Positions 52,350 to 61,581 of a DNA stretch of 64,000 nt are shown here, piece by piece. The stretch is from Paenibacillus_G filicis. Its GTDB lineage: Bacteria > Bacillota > Bacilli > Paenibacillales > NBRC-103111. Position 1 is the stretch's first letter; each line of letters starts with the position of its first letter. A program made the position numbers and the translations under genes. The notes below the pieces were generated by a model. It searched no databases and was not told where the DNA came from. It saw nothing but the letters and a program-made list of their open reading frames with translations. The stretch covers positions 310,001 to 374,000 of the forward strand of contig NZ_JBBPCC010000001.1 of NCBI RefSeq assembly GCF_038070315.1, in the 5' to 3' direction.

Positions 52350-52949
52350 ATGCACGATCTGCTGGACCCCAAAAATGATTTTGTACTTAAGCGCATTTCG
52401 GAAGCGAAGAAAACAAGGACATTCTGCTGGCCTTCTTAAATCATACGTTCAAAGAAGCTGGAAAACCTCCTCTTGCCGAAATTATTTTAATGAATCCTTA
52501 TACCGACAAGGATTCACCCCGAGACAAGCAATCTATCTTCGACATTCGGGCTAAAACCGCGGCAGGCGAGTTGATCAATATTGAAATGCAGCTGTTCCGG
52601 AGGGCTGCTGAACTGGCTGTTGTTCTTGAAAGGAATCGACCCTATAAGCTGGGAGGTGCTGACCATGAATGAGCCTGTACTGCGTAAGGCATTGAACACG
52701 CTGGAGTTTCTGAGCCAGGATGCGGAAGCCCGCCGTATGTACGAGATGCGTCAGAAAGCTCTGCATGACGAGGCTTCGATGATCGAGGGTGCGCGCGAAG
52801 AGGGCCGGGAACAAGGCCGAGAACAAGGCAGCCATCAGAAGGCTGTGGAAATAGCCAAGAAAATGCTCGCCAAGGGTGTAGACATAGAAGAAATCTCTGA
52901 CTACTCCGGGCTGACAGTAGAAGAAGTTCTTCGATTAAAGGCTCATTAA
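52350..52949 (+). pseudogene. Rpn-family (PD-(D/E)XK) nuclease/transposase remnant
   Basis: The sequence begins MHDLLDPKNDFVLKRI, the usual start of Rpn/YhgA-like proteins. One T is missing around 52393, shifting the frame into EENKDILLAFLNHTFKEAG and DIRAKTAAGELINIEMQLF. The PD-(D/E)XK core ends there. The frame shifts again and resumes with the C-terminal tail (NEPVLRKALNTLEFLSQDAE, ALHDEASMIEGAREEG, GLTVEEVL). Roughly half of the normal length between the two is missing. It is therefore a decayed gene with a frameshift and an internal deletion. Intact members promote recombination in other bacteria. Confidence 0.85.
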
Positions 52950-52986
52950 CAGACAAGGCTGCCGAGACCGGCAGCCTTGTCTGTTA
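52947..52986. terminator. Long perfect hairpin after the Rpn remnant
   Basis: An 18-bp perfect stem TAACAGACAAGGCTGCCG with its complement around a 4-nt loop, starting at the stop codon of the remnant. The T-run is poor on both sides, so it may be weak or bidirectional. Confidence 0.6.
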
Positions 52987-53015
52987 TAGCTATGATTGGA
53001 GGGGATGTTCGAAGC

Positions 53016-53558
53016 ATGCATGAGCTTATCCATCTGGAGACGTTAATCTGGCTGCTGCCCGTCGCTTTTTTCATCCATGATGCCGAGGAAATACTAACCG
53101 TCGAGCAGCAAGCACATAAGCACAGGGACCACCCGGCTTTCGCTTCTCAGATCCGACTGCTGGACTGGAACAAGTCCGTAACCCTTCAGTTTACGGTGGC
53201 CGTGCTTCTCATGGGCTCCATCCTGCTTCTGGTGACGTCTTGGCAGGCCGCTCATTTTGATGGCATCCGCCCATTGCATGCGCTTTTTCTAGGCATCGTA
53301 GCCGTGGTGCTGCTCGACGGGGTTAAGCATGTGGGGGTTACGGTTGCCATTAGGTCATACACGCCGGGCGTCATCACAGCCCTGTTCGTCGAAATTCCGT
53401 ACGGGGCGTATGCCTTGTACCGCTTTTACGAGGCAGGTCTGGCCCCTCCCGGAACGATCCTCCTAGGCATCGCTATGGCGCTGCCTCTCGTGGCTTTACT
53501 GATCTGGACCGGATTAACGGTCGGGAATAAGATCTCCCCTCGCCGGAAGCCTCTCTAA
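53016..53558 (+). CDS. HXXEE domain membrane protein
   Basis: About 180 residues with five predicted helices. The family signature HDAEE lies in the first helix region (LPVAFFIHDAEEIL). It also has a conserved HVGVTVAIRSYTPGV and ends in a basic tail. The start at 53016 has GGAGGGG upstream at a long spacing; 52992 is an alternative. Function is unknown for the family. It is convergent with the phosphotriesterase-like gene. Confidence 0.85.
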   Translation: MHELIHLETLIWLLPVAFFIHDAEEILTVEQQAHKHRDHPAFASQIRLLDWNKSVTLQFTVAVLLMGSILLLVTSWQAAHFDGIRPLHALFLGIVAVVLLDGVKHVGVTVAIRSYTPGVITALFVEIPYGAYALYRFYEAGLAPPGTILLGIAMALPLVALLIWTGLTVGNKISPRRKPL

Positions 53559-53565
53559 CCTTGGC

Positions 53566-54531
53566 CTATAGGATCAACTCACGTCTCATGGCAAACGCAT
53601 CTGCCGGATTCAGCACCATCATCCGGTGCACCTGCTTCTCCGTAACGCCGTACTGTCGCAGCAGGGGAATAAATCGCTCCGCGATAAAGTCCAAGCCTAT
53701 TGCACCGCCGTAGCTTTTCATCCGCTGGCGAGTCGTATCCAGTCCGAGCAGCACCTGGCGCTCCAGCCCCCAGTCCATCATCTGCCGGATGAGCGCAGCC
53801 TCTTCCTCATCGCCGTGGTACTTGTACCGCGCGATCGTGTCATACTCGAGGTAAAGGCCCTGCTCGGCCAGTCTGCGATGGGCGAGCGGCTGGTCCAGGC
53901 TCCGGTCCAGATGGCAGATGATGATCTGCCCGGCCGGCACGCCGCGCTCCATGTAGAAGCTCGCCAGCGCCTCCGCCTGCTCGTAGGATTCGATATGACA
54001 CAGGATCGGGGCTCCCGTGCGCAGCGCAGCATCCGCAGCAGCGTAGAACCAGCGCTTATCGGGATCGTTCATCCGCTGCTCGTCCATCGCCGTCTTGATG
54101 ATGCCTGCCCTGGCCGGAATGAAGTCCCCGGGCTCCTCTCTATCCGTGCCCACATACATCCCGATGGTCAGCTCGTGGATGAAAATCTCCGTTAGCCGCT
54201 CCTGATCGTACCTGCGTATCCAGTGATGCTCGTTGTAAAAGTCCAATTTGTGAAAGCCGGTGGACGCGATCAGATGCATCCCCGTCTCGACCGAAGCGTC
54301 GAGCAGCGATGCTTCCATACGCCCGCAGCCCAGCGGCTGGGCATCCACAACCGCCCGTCCTCCGACGCCGCGCAGCAGGCGCAGCTCGGCCAGCGTCTTG
54401 TCGTAGTCGTCCAGGCAGAGTGCTGGATTGAGCGAGGATGGATGACCCGCCTCCAGAAACAAATGCTCGTGGCTGTGACAAAAGCCCAGCTCCCCGCTGT
54501 CGATCACTCCCCGAACCGTCTGAATGAACAT
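53566..54531 (-). CDS. Phosphotriesterase-family metal-dependent hydrolase
   Basis: A 321-residue amidohydrolase-superfamily enzyme with all binuclear-metal ligands: His21 and His23 (SHEHL), bridging Lys145 (RAGIIKTAMDE), His178 (ILCHIESY), His206 (IIICHLDRS) and Asp264 (LLGLDTTR). This set defines phosphotriesterase-like lactonases. It is downstream of the fourth sugar importer but separated by a strong terminator. A sugar lactone or similar ester is a plausible substrate (inference). Confidence 0.92.
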   Translation of the reverse strand: MFIQTVRGVIDSGELGFCHSHEHLFLEAGHPSSLNPALCLDDYDKTLAELRLLRGVGGRAVVDAQPLGCGRMEASLLDASVETGMHLIASTGFHKLDFYNEHHWIRRYDQERLTEIFIHELTIGMYVGTDREEPGDFIPARAGIIKTAMDEQRMNDPDKRWFYAAADAALRTGAPILCHIESYEQAEALASFYMERGVPAGQIIICHLDRSLDQPLAHRRLAEQGLYLEYDTIARYKYHGDEEEAALIRQMMDWGLERQVLLGLDTTRQRMKSYGGAIGLDFIAERFIPLLRQYGVTEKQVHRMMVLNPADAFAMRRELIL

Positions 54532-54588
54532 ACCGAAGTCCTCCCTTTATTCTCCTCAAGCCACAAGAAGCCTCAAGAAGCCCTAAGT

Positions 54589-54631
54589 AAAAAAAGCCGT
54601 CCTTCGGCAGAAGCTCTGCACTCCGGACAGC
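54589..54631 (-). terminator. Rho-independent terminator of the fourth import operon
   Basis: On the minus strand, GCTGTCC / GGACGGC outer stem with a nested GCAGA / TCTGC hairpin, followed by seven T residues. Confidence 0.88.
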
Positions 54632-54699
54632 GTCATAAGTCAGCCCTGACCGCCCCACTCGCCTGAGCGCTTAATAGGGCCACTCTCACCTAACTGATC

Positions 54700-55545
54700 C
54701 TAGCCCTTGACCGCACCAGCCGTCAAGCTGCTCGTAATCTGTTCCGTAAACAACATATACAACAGAACCGACGGCAGCGCAATAATCGTCATAACCGCAA
54801 ACTGCGCGCCATAGTTGGATGCATACTGCCCGGTAAACTGGATAAGCGAGAACGGCAGCGTCTTGAACGTATCCGAGCGGATATAGGTGATCGCCATGAT
54901 GAACTCATTCCACGTATTCAGGAACGCAAGCACCGCGACAGAGGCAATGACAGGCCGCGAGATCGGGAAAATAATCCGGAACACGACCCCAAGCAGATTC
55001 AGCCCGTCGATGACGGCCGCTTCCTCGATCGCCCGCGGCGTCGTCTCCATAAAGCCGATGAAGATAAATACGCTGATCGGAATCAGAAACGCGATATTCG
55101 GCAATATGATAGCGAAATACGTATCGATCCATTGAATTTTATTGAATATGAAGAAATTCGGCAGCAGCGTCGAGTATATCGGCACGATCATGCAAACCAT
55201 AACCAGCCCGGCCAAATATTTATTCCATTTCCAATCGATGCGCGCGATTACGTAGCTGAGCATGACCGACACCACGACCGTGACTGCGATAACGACCGCA
55301 GCGACGATTGCGCTGTTCAGCAGGTAAGCCGGCACGTGGCCTAGGGTGAACGCGTCGATGTAGTTTTTCCATTGAAAGGGGGCCGGCCACTTCAGAATAT
55401 CACTGCCGAAGAAATCCCCGCTTTTCAGCAGCGAAAAGTTAATCATCCAGAGCAAAGGAAAGATCTGGGCAAGCCCGACCGCCAGTAAACAAATCAACAA
55501 AATCGCATGAACGACGCGGGTATAAGGCTTCATCGCTGTCTTCAT
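54700..55545 (-). CDS. Carbohydrate ABC transporter permease (MalG type)
   Basis: A 281-residue permease. The N-terminal helix leads into FPLLWMINFSLLKSGDFFG. EAA loop: IEEAAVIDGLNLLGVVFRIIFP. It ends SLTAGAVKG. It overlaps the upstream permease by one base and ends 69 bp before the terminator. Confidence 0.94.
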   Translation of the reverse strand: MKTAMKPYTRVVHAILLICLLAVGLAQIFPLLWMINFSLLKSGDFFGSDILKWPAPFQWKNYIDAFTLGHVPAYLLNSAIVAAVVIAVTVVVSVMLSYVIARIDWKWNKYLAGLVMVCMIVPIYSTLLPNFFIFNKIQWIDTYFAIILPNIAFLIPISVFIFIGFMETTPRAIEEAAVIDGLNLLGVVFRIIFPISRPVIASVAVLAFLNTWNEFIMAITYIRSDTFKTLPFSLIQFTGQYASNYGAQFAVMTIIALPSVLLYMLFTEQITSSLTAGAVKG

Positions 55546-56426
55546 CAGAATTCACCTACATCTTTCTTCAGCAAGCGGTTCATCACCAGCGTAATTAACA
55601 GACAGAAGATGACGAACAGAACGGAGACTGCGCTGCCGTAACCGAACAAGCCTTCGCGGAAAGCTTTGGAATACAAGTAAGTCGCCAGAAACTGCGTGCT
55701 ATTGGCGGGTCCGCCGCCCGTCATCAGGAAGACAGTCTCCATCTGCTTGAACCCGGCCACAATCGCGAGCACCACATTAATACGGATCACCGGCGACATC
55801 AGCGGAAGCACGACACGCGTGTTGAACTGCCAGCGGTTCGCACCGTCGACGATCGCCGCTTCGCTCAGCTCAGCAGGAATACCCTTGATCCCAGCGTAGT
55901 ACAGCAGATACGCATAACCGAACCCCTGCCACATCGCGACGAAAATAATCGAGTAGATCGCGATCTCCGGATTGCCCAGCCAGTCCTGCTTCCAGGAGGC
56001 GAGGCCGATCCCGCTCAGAATGCGGTTCAACAGCCCGTATTGGACCGATAAGATACTCACCCACATTTGCGAAGTGACGAATGTGGAAATAATGGACGGG
56101 ATGAAAATCACCACACGCAGGATGCGCTCCAATTTCCCCGTATACGGCGTTATGATGGCCATGAACATCGCCAGTGGATGCTGCAGCAGCACGAAGGCCA
56201 ATCCGAGAAGCACCGCATGGCGGAGCGAGCTCCAAAACACAGGGTCATGGAAAAACAGTTCCTTGTAGTTGTCCCAGCCTTGAAACTGGTAGTCCACGCC
56301 GTCGTAGTTGGTAAAGCTGAGATACAGGGCAACCAGAATAGGCAGCAGGATCATGCCGAGAATGAACAGCAGGCCCGGGGTAATCAGAACGGCGATATTC
56401 CGTTTCTCCATCCAAAGTTTATTCAT
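55545..56426 (-). CDS. Sugar ABC transporter permease (MalF type)
   Basis: About 293 residues with six helices. It opens MNKLWMEKRNIAVLITPGLLF and contains EAAIVDGANRWQFNTRVVLP. The longer frame to 56468 runs into the terminator hairpin at 56456-56493, so the start at 56426 (GGAAGTGG upstream) is preferred. It partners the permease at 54700. Confidence 0.93.
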   Translation of the reverse strand: MNKLWMEKRNIAVLITPGLLFILGMILLPILVALYLSFTNYDGVDYQFQGWDNYKELFFHDPVFWSSLRHAVLLGLAFVLLQHPLAMFMAIITPYTGKLERILRVVIFIPSIISTFVTSQMWVSILSVQYGLLNRILSGIGLASWKQDWLGNPEIAIYSIIFVAMWQGFGYAYLLYYAGIKGIPAELSEAAIVDGANRWQFNTRVVLPLMSPVIRINVVLAIVAGFKQMETVFLMTGGGPANSTQFLATYLYSKAFREGLFGYGSAVSVLFVIFCLLITLVMNRLLKKDVGEF

Positions 56427-56455
56427 ATCCACCACTTCCATTTCTCTTTCTCTGC

Positions 56456-56493
56456 AAAAAGGGAGCAAAACGTATCCATCCCGCTTTGCTCCC
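56456..56493 (-). terminator. Intercistronic terminator between binding protein and permeases
   Basis: 9-bp perfect stem GGGAGCAAA / TTTGCTCCC with a 15-nt loop, followed on the minus strand by TTTTT. It lies 28 bp after the binding-protein stop. As at 45430-45465, partial read-through would give more binding protein than permease. Confidence 0.82.
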
Positions 56494-56521
56494 TGGGTGT
56501 CCGTCCGATTAGGCTTATGTC

Positions 56522-57922
56522 TTAAGGATTCAGTTCTTTATTCGATTTGTCGGCGATGCCATCGATCACTTCGGCGAATTTCTCAGGCGTCGATTTGAGT
56601 GCCAGCAGTTCGGTAATCGCATCCAGGTATCCTTTGGACGTGGAAGCGGAGAAACGGTCCTGGGAGTTCGCGCCGCTGATGTTCTTAGCCGATTTGAGGA
56701 TGTTTGTCAGATCCTTCTGCACCTGCGTTTCCTTGCCTGTCGCAAACTCGTCATACGATTGAGCCGGGAACGTGATGCCGTTCTGCCATACGGTCTTGGC
56801 CCAGTTCTCCTTCTTGAACATCCAGATGGCGAATTTCTTCGCTTCCTCGGTATTCTTGGACTTGCTGGATACGCTGTAGCCGCCGCCGAACCAAGCGAGC
56901 AGATCGGTCGTCGGGCTCTTGCCATCATCGGAAGCCGGATAAGGAATCGCAATCATATTGTCGCGGACGTCCTGCGGGAAGTTGGCGTCGGTCGAGAGGC
57001 CCATCTCCCATTGTCCCATCAGATACATCGCCGCCTTGCCTTGACCGAACAGGTTGCGCGCTGCGCCGTAGTCAAGGTTCAGGAAGCCTTCGCCGAACAC
57101 GCCGCTCTTGACCATATCCTGCAGCTTCTTGGCCGAAGTGACGACAGCCGGGTCCTTGAACGAACCGGTACGGTCGATCGCCTTGTGGTACAGATCGAAT
57201 CCGCCGGACTGACGGGAGACGACGGCATCGAACAAGAGACCCAGCGGCCAAGCGTCACGCCCGTCAAGCGAGATCGGCACAACACCGGTGCCCTTCAGCT
57301 TCTCAGCAATTTTGAACAAATCAGACTCCGTCTTCGGCGGCTCGAGGCCGCGATCGGCGAGCAGTTTTTTATTTACGTAGAGGACGAGGAAGTCCGTATT
57401 TTTCGGAATGCCGTAAATCTTGCCGTTCATGGAGAAGGAGTCGAAGGCCGCGTCGATAAAGCCTTGTCCCTTGAAGTCATCCTTCGTAAAGGAGACGAGC
57501 GCATTATTTTTGACGAACGGTCCGAGGTAGCGCGCGCCGCCCCACATCATCGTCACCTCGGGAAGGACGCCCGAGACGTTGTAAATTTTCAGCTTATCCT
57601 GGAATTGCGGATCTGGGGAAAGCGTTTCCACGGTGATCTTGACATTGGGGTTCTCTTTCATATACTGATCGATCAGCATTTGCTCCGCTTTACCTTGGCC
57701 GCCCGTACGATCCGGGTTGTTACTGAAGAACTTGATCTCCGCCTTCTGGCCTGTGTCCGTCTTCGTGTCCGTCTTCGTCTCCGTAGCCGGCGCTGTAGCC
57801 TTGGTATCCGGCTTAGCCGCCCCTTTGTCGGCTGGCTGGCTGGTTGTTGTTCCGCCGCCACAAGCCGTGGCAACGCTTGCAAGAGCCACAATCGCGGTAA
57901 CGGTGCTAAGTAACTTTTTCAA
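56522..57922 (-). CDS. Extracellular sugar-binding lipoprotein (CUT1 type)
   Basis: A 466-residue lipoprotein. The start is a TTG at 57922 after GAGGAGGGG. The lipobox is ATAC (Cys about residue 21), followed by a linker of repeated Thr-Lys-Thr-Asp units (TETKTDTKTDTGQK). The fold contains EIKFFSNNPDRTGGQGK, TMMWGGARYLGPF and GKAAMYLMGQWEMGL. It is first in the fourth import operon, directly downstream of the two-component system. Confidence 0.94.
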   Translation of the reverse strand: MKKLLSTVTAIVALASVATACGGGTTTSQPADKGAAKPDTKATAPATETKTDTKTDTGQKAEIKFFSNNPDRTGGQGKAEQMLIDQYMKENPNVKITVETLSPDPQFQDKLKIYNVSGVLPEVTMMWGGARYLGPFVKNNALVSFTKDDFKGQGFIDAAFDSFSMNGKIYGIPKNTDFLVLYVNKKLLADRGLEPPKTESDLFKIAEKLKGTGVVPISLDGRDAWPLGLLFDAVVSRQSGGFDLYHKAIDRTGSFKDPAVVTSAKKLQDMVKSGVFGEGFLNLDYGAARNLFGQGKAAMYLMGQWEMGLSTDANFPQDVRDNMIAIPYPASDDGKSPTTDLLAWFGGGYSVSSKSKNTEEAKKFAIWMFKKENWAKTVWQNGITFPAQSYDEFATGKETQVQKDLTNILKSAKNISGANSQDRFSASTSKGYLDAITELLALKSTPEKFAEVIDGIADKSNKELNP

Positions 57923-57963
57923 AAGAACCCCTCCTCTAATATCTTGCTTAGCGCTATATCTTG

Positions 57964-57969
57964 ATTATA
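57964..57969 (-). promoter_or_regulatory. -10 box of the fourth import operon
   Basis: A perfect TATAAT on the minus strand about 40 nt before the TTG start. The matching -35 region (GGTTACCCC) is poor, consistent with activation by the response regulator encoded just upstream. Confidence 0.5.
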
Positions 57970-58023
57970 AAGGACACCAAATGAGGGGGTAACCTATGAT
58001 TCTTCGGTAAAGCTGTACGTTTA

Positions 58024-59652
58024 TTAGAAGCCGATTTGCTTTTTATACTGGGAAGGCAGCATACCGGTCCACTTCTTGAAAAAACGGACGAAATGCGCCT
58101 CATCGTAGTACCCGACCTCCCGCGCCACCGTGTACACCTTGCTGCCCTCGTGCTTGAACAGCTGCTTCGCCTTTTCGATCCGGTACTGGTGCAGATAGTC
58201 GAGGAAGTTAATCCCCATCTCTTGACGGAACAGCGTCGACAGATGCGACTGGGAGATGAAGACCTCCTCCGCGATCGACTTGAGCGTCAGGTTAGTCATA
58301 TACTTCTCATCGATCAGACAGAGTACATACTGGATCGTTTTGTGCGGCTGCTTCTTCGTATGGCGGTACTCCACAAACTTCTGGATCACGACGGTCAGCA
58401 GCGTGGACAGCTCCTCGAACGTTTCCTGGTGCTGAACCTGCTCCGCAAAGCCCTCGAACTGCTTGACTGCTTCCTTAACCAGCTCGCCGTTCGCCGCCTT
58501 AATCTCCCGGATCAAGGAGTCGATAAACGCATACGAGTGCAGATGGATGCGCCGGATCGACAGATCCTGCTCCTTGAACGTATGCAGCCATTCCTCAACC
58601 TCCACGACAAAATCCGAGTAGTTGCTGGCCGCCAGCGCTTCGCGGATACGCTGCTCCAAATCGGCGAAGTCCTCCTGGAACTTGGGCGTCAGGGTGGCCG
58701 CAGGCGCAGACTCCACCGTATCTCCGGCGAGAAACACGCCCTTGCCGCCATGGAAGAAGCGCTGGGACAGCACCTCCTGCGCATCGCGGTACGACTGGTG
58801 CAGGTGGGTCAGCTGCGTCTCTCCGCCGACTCCTATGCTGATGCTGACCTTCAGGAAGGTGGACAAATTCCGCTGGATCGGCTCCAGACGCTCCTGAATG
58901 TCTGTATGCCGCAGCCCATCCGGGCTGCCCGCGATCAGCACGAATTGATCCTCCAGCGTCAGCAGCTCATGCCGGCCGCCGAACCGGTCGCCGATGCTCT
59001 CCTCCATAATATTGGCCGCCGCGTAACGGATCAGCGGAAGATCGGACTCGGTGTAGGAGAGCGCATTCAGTGCCTTCTTGTCGAAGCGGAAGACGATGAC
59101 GAGCGCCGGATTGTCCGTCAGCTTGATGCCGTACTCCCCGATCTCCGCCAGACATTCGGCCATCGTACGAGGCTTGGCGGCGCGCAGCCACTTCATCAGC
59201 CGGTCCTCCTTGATCGCCCGCACATTAGCATTCCATTGACGCTCCAGCCGGTCGACCTGCTGATGCTGGCTGCGCGTGTAGATCAGCTTGACCTTCGCCC
59301 GCGCGATCGCTTCCCGGACCTGCTTCGGACTGCACGGCTTCAGGATATAGTCCAGCACCCCGAGCTTGACCGCCTGCTGCGCGTATTCGAACTCGCTATG
59401 CCCCGTCAGCAGGACGGGGATCAGGTCCCAGCCCCGGCCGGACACCTCGGCGATCAGCTCCAGCCCCGACATCTGCGGCATGCGGATGTCCGTGAGCAGA
59501 ATATCCGGCTGCTCCAGCTCCATCAACTCCAGTGCCTTGCGGCCGTTCGATGCCGTACCCAGGATGCGGATATCCTCCGACTCCCAGTCGATCATCGTCA
59601 AGATCCCTTCACGGAAGGCCGGTTCATCCTCCACGATTAATAATTTATGCAT
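58024..59652 (-). CDS. Response regulator with AraC output domain (YesN-like)
   Basis: A 542-residue regulator. The receiver has Asp55 (ILLTDIRMPQMSG) and LILKPCSPKQ with its conserved Lys. A long middle region of ~300 residues with a degenerate GGDEF-like part follows. The C-terminal AraC helix-turn-helix is LTLKSIAEEVFISQSHLSTLF and VYTVAREVGYYDEAHFVRFFKKWTG. The ATG at 59652 with GGAGGAG 9 nt upstream is preferred over starts at 59661 and 59676. It overlaps the kinase by 8 bp and probably activates the 57922 promoter. Confidence 0.93.
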   Translation of the reverse strand: MHKLLIVEDEPAFREGILTMIDWESEDIRILGTASNGRKALELMELEQPDILLTDIRMPQMSGLELIAEVSGRGWDLIPVLLTGHSEFEYAQQAVKLGVLDYILKPCSPKQVREAIARAKVKLIYTRSQHQQVDRLERQWNANVRAIKEDRLMKWLRAAKPRTMAECLAEIGEYGIKLTDNPALVIVFRFDKKALNALSYTESDLPLIRYAAANIMEESIGDRFGGRHELLTLEDQFVLIAGSPDGLRHTDIQERLEPIQRNLSTFLKVSISIGVGGETQLTHLHQSYRDAQEVLSQRFFHGGKGVFLAGDTVESAPAATLTPKFQEDFADLEQRIREALAASNYSDFVVEVEEWLHTFKEQDLSIRRIHLHSYAFIDSLIREIKAANGELVKEAVKQFEGFAEQVQHQETFEELSTLLTVVIQKFVEYRHTKKQPHKTIQYVLCLIDEKYMTNLTLKSIAEEVFISQSHLSTLFRQEMGINFLDYLHQYRIEKAKQLFKHEGSKVYTVAREVGYYDEAHFVRFFKKWTGMLPSQYKKQIGF

Positions 59653-61450
59653 CTCGCTCATCTCCTCCCGCCACACTCACCCGATCCATATTCACTTTGA
59701 TTTTGACCGACGTGCCAAAGTTCAAGCGACTGTTTACCTCAATAGCCACTTCGTCACCGAAATAGTTGCGAAGCCGCTCCCGTGTATTGAATAAGGCAAA
59801 GCCATCTGCCTGATCGGGCGCCACGGCACGCTGTCTCGCCTGTACCGCCGCCCTCATCTGCTCCAGCTTCTCCGCTGGGATGCCCATCCCATTGTCCGTT
59901 ACCTCCAGCACGAGCTGCCCCTCGGATTCGTAGACAAAGAGATGAATAAAGCCCTGACCCTCCATCTGCTCGATGCCGTGGACGACCGCATTCTCCACCA
60001 GCGGCTGCAGGAGCAGCTTGGGAATGCGCATCTGCGTGAGATGAGGCTCGACCTCAATCGCATACGTCAGCTTGTCGCCAAAGCGGATTTGGCTGAGGAA
60101 CAAGTAATTTTCGACAATCGTCAGCTCCTTCTCGATCGTGATGATATCCGCACCTTGGCTTAGATTGAAGCGGAAAAACACCGACAAACGCTGAATCATA
60201 TCCGCCGTCTTGTCCGCGCCCTCCCGATAGGACATCCAGGCAATCGAATTGAGTGTATTGTAGAGAAAATGAGGATTGATCTGGGATTGCAGCATTCGAA
60301 GCCTGGCTTCCTTCTCCGACAGCTCAGACTCATACACATCTTGGATAAGCTCCCGGATTCGCTCGACCATGATGTTGTAGCCCCGGCCGAGCTGGCCGAT
60401 CTCGTCCCGCAGCTCGATCTCAACCGACTGTCTGAAGTCGCCGGCCTGCAGCTCGCGCATCGACTTGAGCAGCTGCTTGAGGGGATTCAGCAGCAGCTTG
60501 GAGACAACCCAGCTCAGCGGTACGTTGACGAGCAGGATCATGATGACGAAGGCAACGGTCAGCCAGCGGATCTGACCTAGCTGCTGCAACTCCTGCGTCC
60601 GGGGCTGAATGACCAACACATGCCACCCGGTCGCCGACGACGCGGAGTGGGAGATCAGCCACTGCTCATCGTGCTGCTTCCAGTCCACCTGCTCCATCGG
60701 GGTATGGTTGTAATATGGCAGGTCGGTGAACGACTGCCCGCTCCACTTCCCGCTCGAGTCCGATACGATGGTTCCGCTTTCATTCATGACCACGATCTCT
60801 ACATTGTCGCGAGCCGGGATGATGGAACGTCGGAAATCCTCCTCCGTCATGCCGATGATCATCAGCCCCTCCTGCACCAGAGTCTCAGGATTGACGAGCA
60901 CCTTGCTGTAGAACACCTTCTTGCGCTGGTCCCCGATGAACAGCTTGAGCGGGCCCGCCTCCACGCCCCAGGCGCCCTTGATGACATTCGCTACCGTATA
61001 CTTGTAAATATCGCTCTGCTTGTAGGTGTCGTAGCTGATAATCTCGTTGTTGTTCAGGCTGTTGAACTTGATCGTCGGAAAATGATCTGAGAAAATAAGC
61101 AGCGACTGGAAAAACTGCCGGGTGCTGAGCAGCCGGTTGATCATCGAGTTGACGACCTGCGCCGAGTTGTAGCTCGCATCGGGCGACAGCAGATCATGCA
61201 GCTCGGAAGACAGCGACAGGTAGCTGTAGATATCGTAAATATCCTTGGCGAGATAATCCAGATGTGCAACCGTCTGTGAGGAGATATTGTCCTGCGCCTG
61301 CGAGATTTTATCCAGTACCTGATTGGACGCCGTCGTGTAGGACATATAGCCGATGCTGGCCGCCGTTACCACAAGCAGGGGCATGAACCAGAGCTGAAAT
61401 TTGCCGCGAAGGGGCAGCTCCAGATAAAGGGTTTTCATTTTAGCCAACAT
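59645..61450 (-). CDS. Sensor histidine kinase (YesM-like)
   Basis: A 601-residue kinase. TM1 is at about 18-40. A dCache-like extracellular domain follows (SALLIF-like SDHFPTIKF, MTEEDFRRSIIPA). TM2 is at about 296-316, HAMP at about 318-370, and phospho-acceptor His394 is in LQSQINPHFLYNTLNS. The ATPase domain has LLLQPLVENAVVHGI and VTDNGMGIPAEKL. The ATG follows GGGAGGTCC. First gene of the kinase-regulator pair, downstream of a terminator. Confidence 0.94.
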   Translation of the reverse strand: MLAKMKTLYLELPLRGKFQLWFMPLLVVTAASIGYMSYTTASNQVLDKISQAQDNISSQTVAHLDYLAKDIYDIYSYLSLSSELHDLLSPDASYNSAQVVNSMINRLLSTRQFFQSLLIFSDHFPTIKFNSLNNNEIISYDTYKQSDIYKYTVANVIKGAWGVEAGPLKLFIGDQRKKVFYSKVLVNPETLVQEGLMIIGMTEEDFRRSIIPARDNVEIVVMNESGTIVSDSSGKWSGQSFTDLPYYNHTPMEQVDWKQHDEQWLISHSASSATGWHVLVIQPRTQELQQLGQIRWLTVAFVIMILLVNVPLSWVVSKLLLNPLKQLLKSMRELQAGDFRQSVEIELRDEIGQLGRGYNIMVERIRELIQDVYESELSEKEARLRMLQSQINPHFLYNTLNSIAWMSYREGADKTADMIQRLSVFFRFNLSQGADIITIEKELTIVENYLFLSQIRFGDKLTYAIEVEPHLTQMRIPKLLLQPLVENAVVHGIEQMEGQGFIHLFVYESEGQLVLEVTDNGMGIPAEKLEQMRAAVQARQRAVAPDQADGFALFNTRERLRNYFGDEVAIEVNSRLNFGTSVKIKVNMDRVSVAGGDERDA

Positions 61451-61542
61451 AAAAGGACCTCCCGCATGGGCGTGTCGAGCCGAGTGGTTTTATGTATAAG
61501 CTTACTCGAAACCCTGCGGATTTTGAATAAGAAAAGATAGAC

Positions 61543-61569
61543 AGCCCGATTCCTCGAAGGAACCGGGCT
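61543..61569 (-). terminator. Terminator after the aldo/keto reductase operon
   Basis: On the minus strand, AGCCCGGTTCCT pairs with AGGAATCGGGCT (one wobble) around a 3-nt loop, followed by a T/C-rich stretch (GTCTATCTTTTCTT). It lies 13 bp after the stop at 61582. Confidence 0.75.
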
Positions 61570-61581
61570 TCATCTGTTGAT

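Noticed and set aside
61451..61542. TTCAAA-17-TAAGCT promoter before the kinase gene at 61450
   Set aside because: Both hexamers are poor matches; other equally weak pairs exist in the same stretch.
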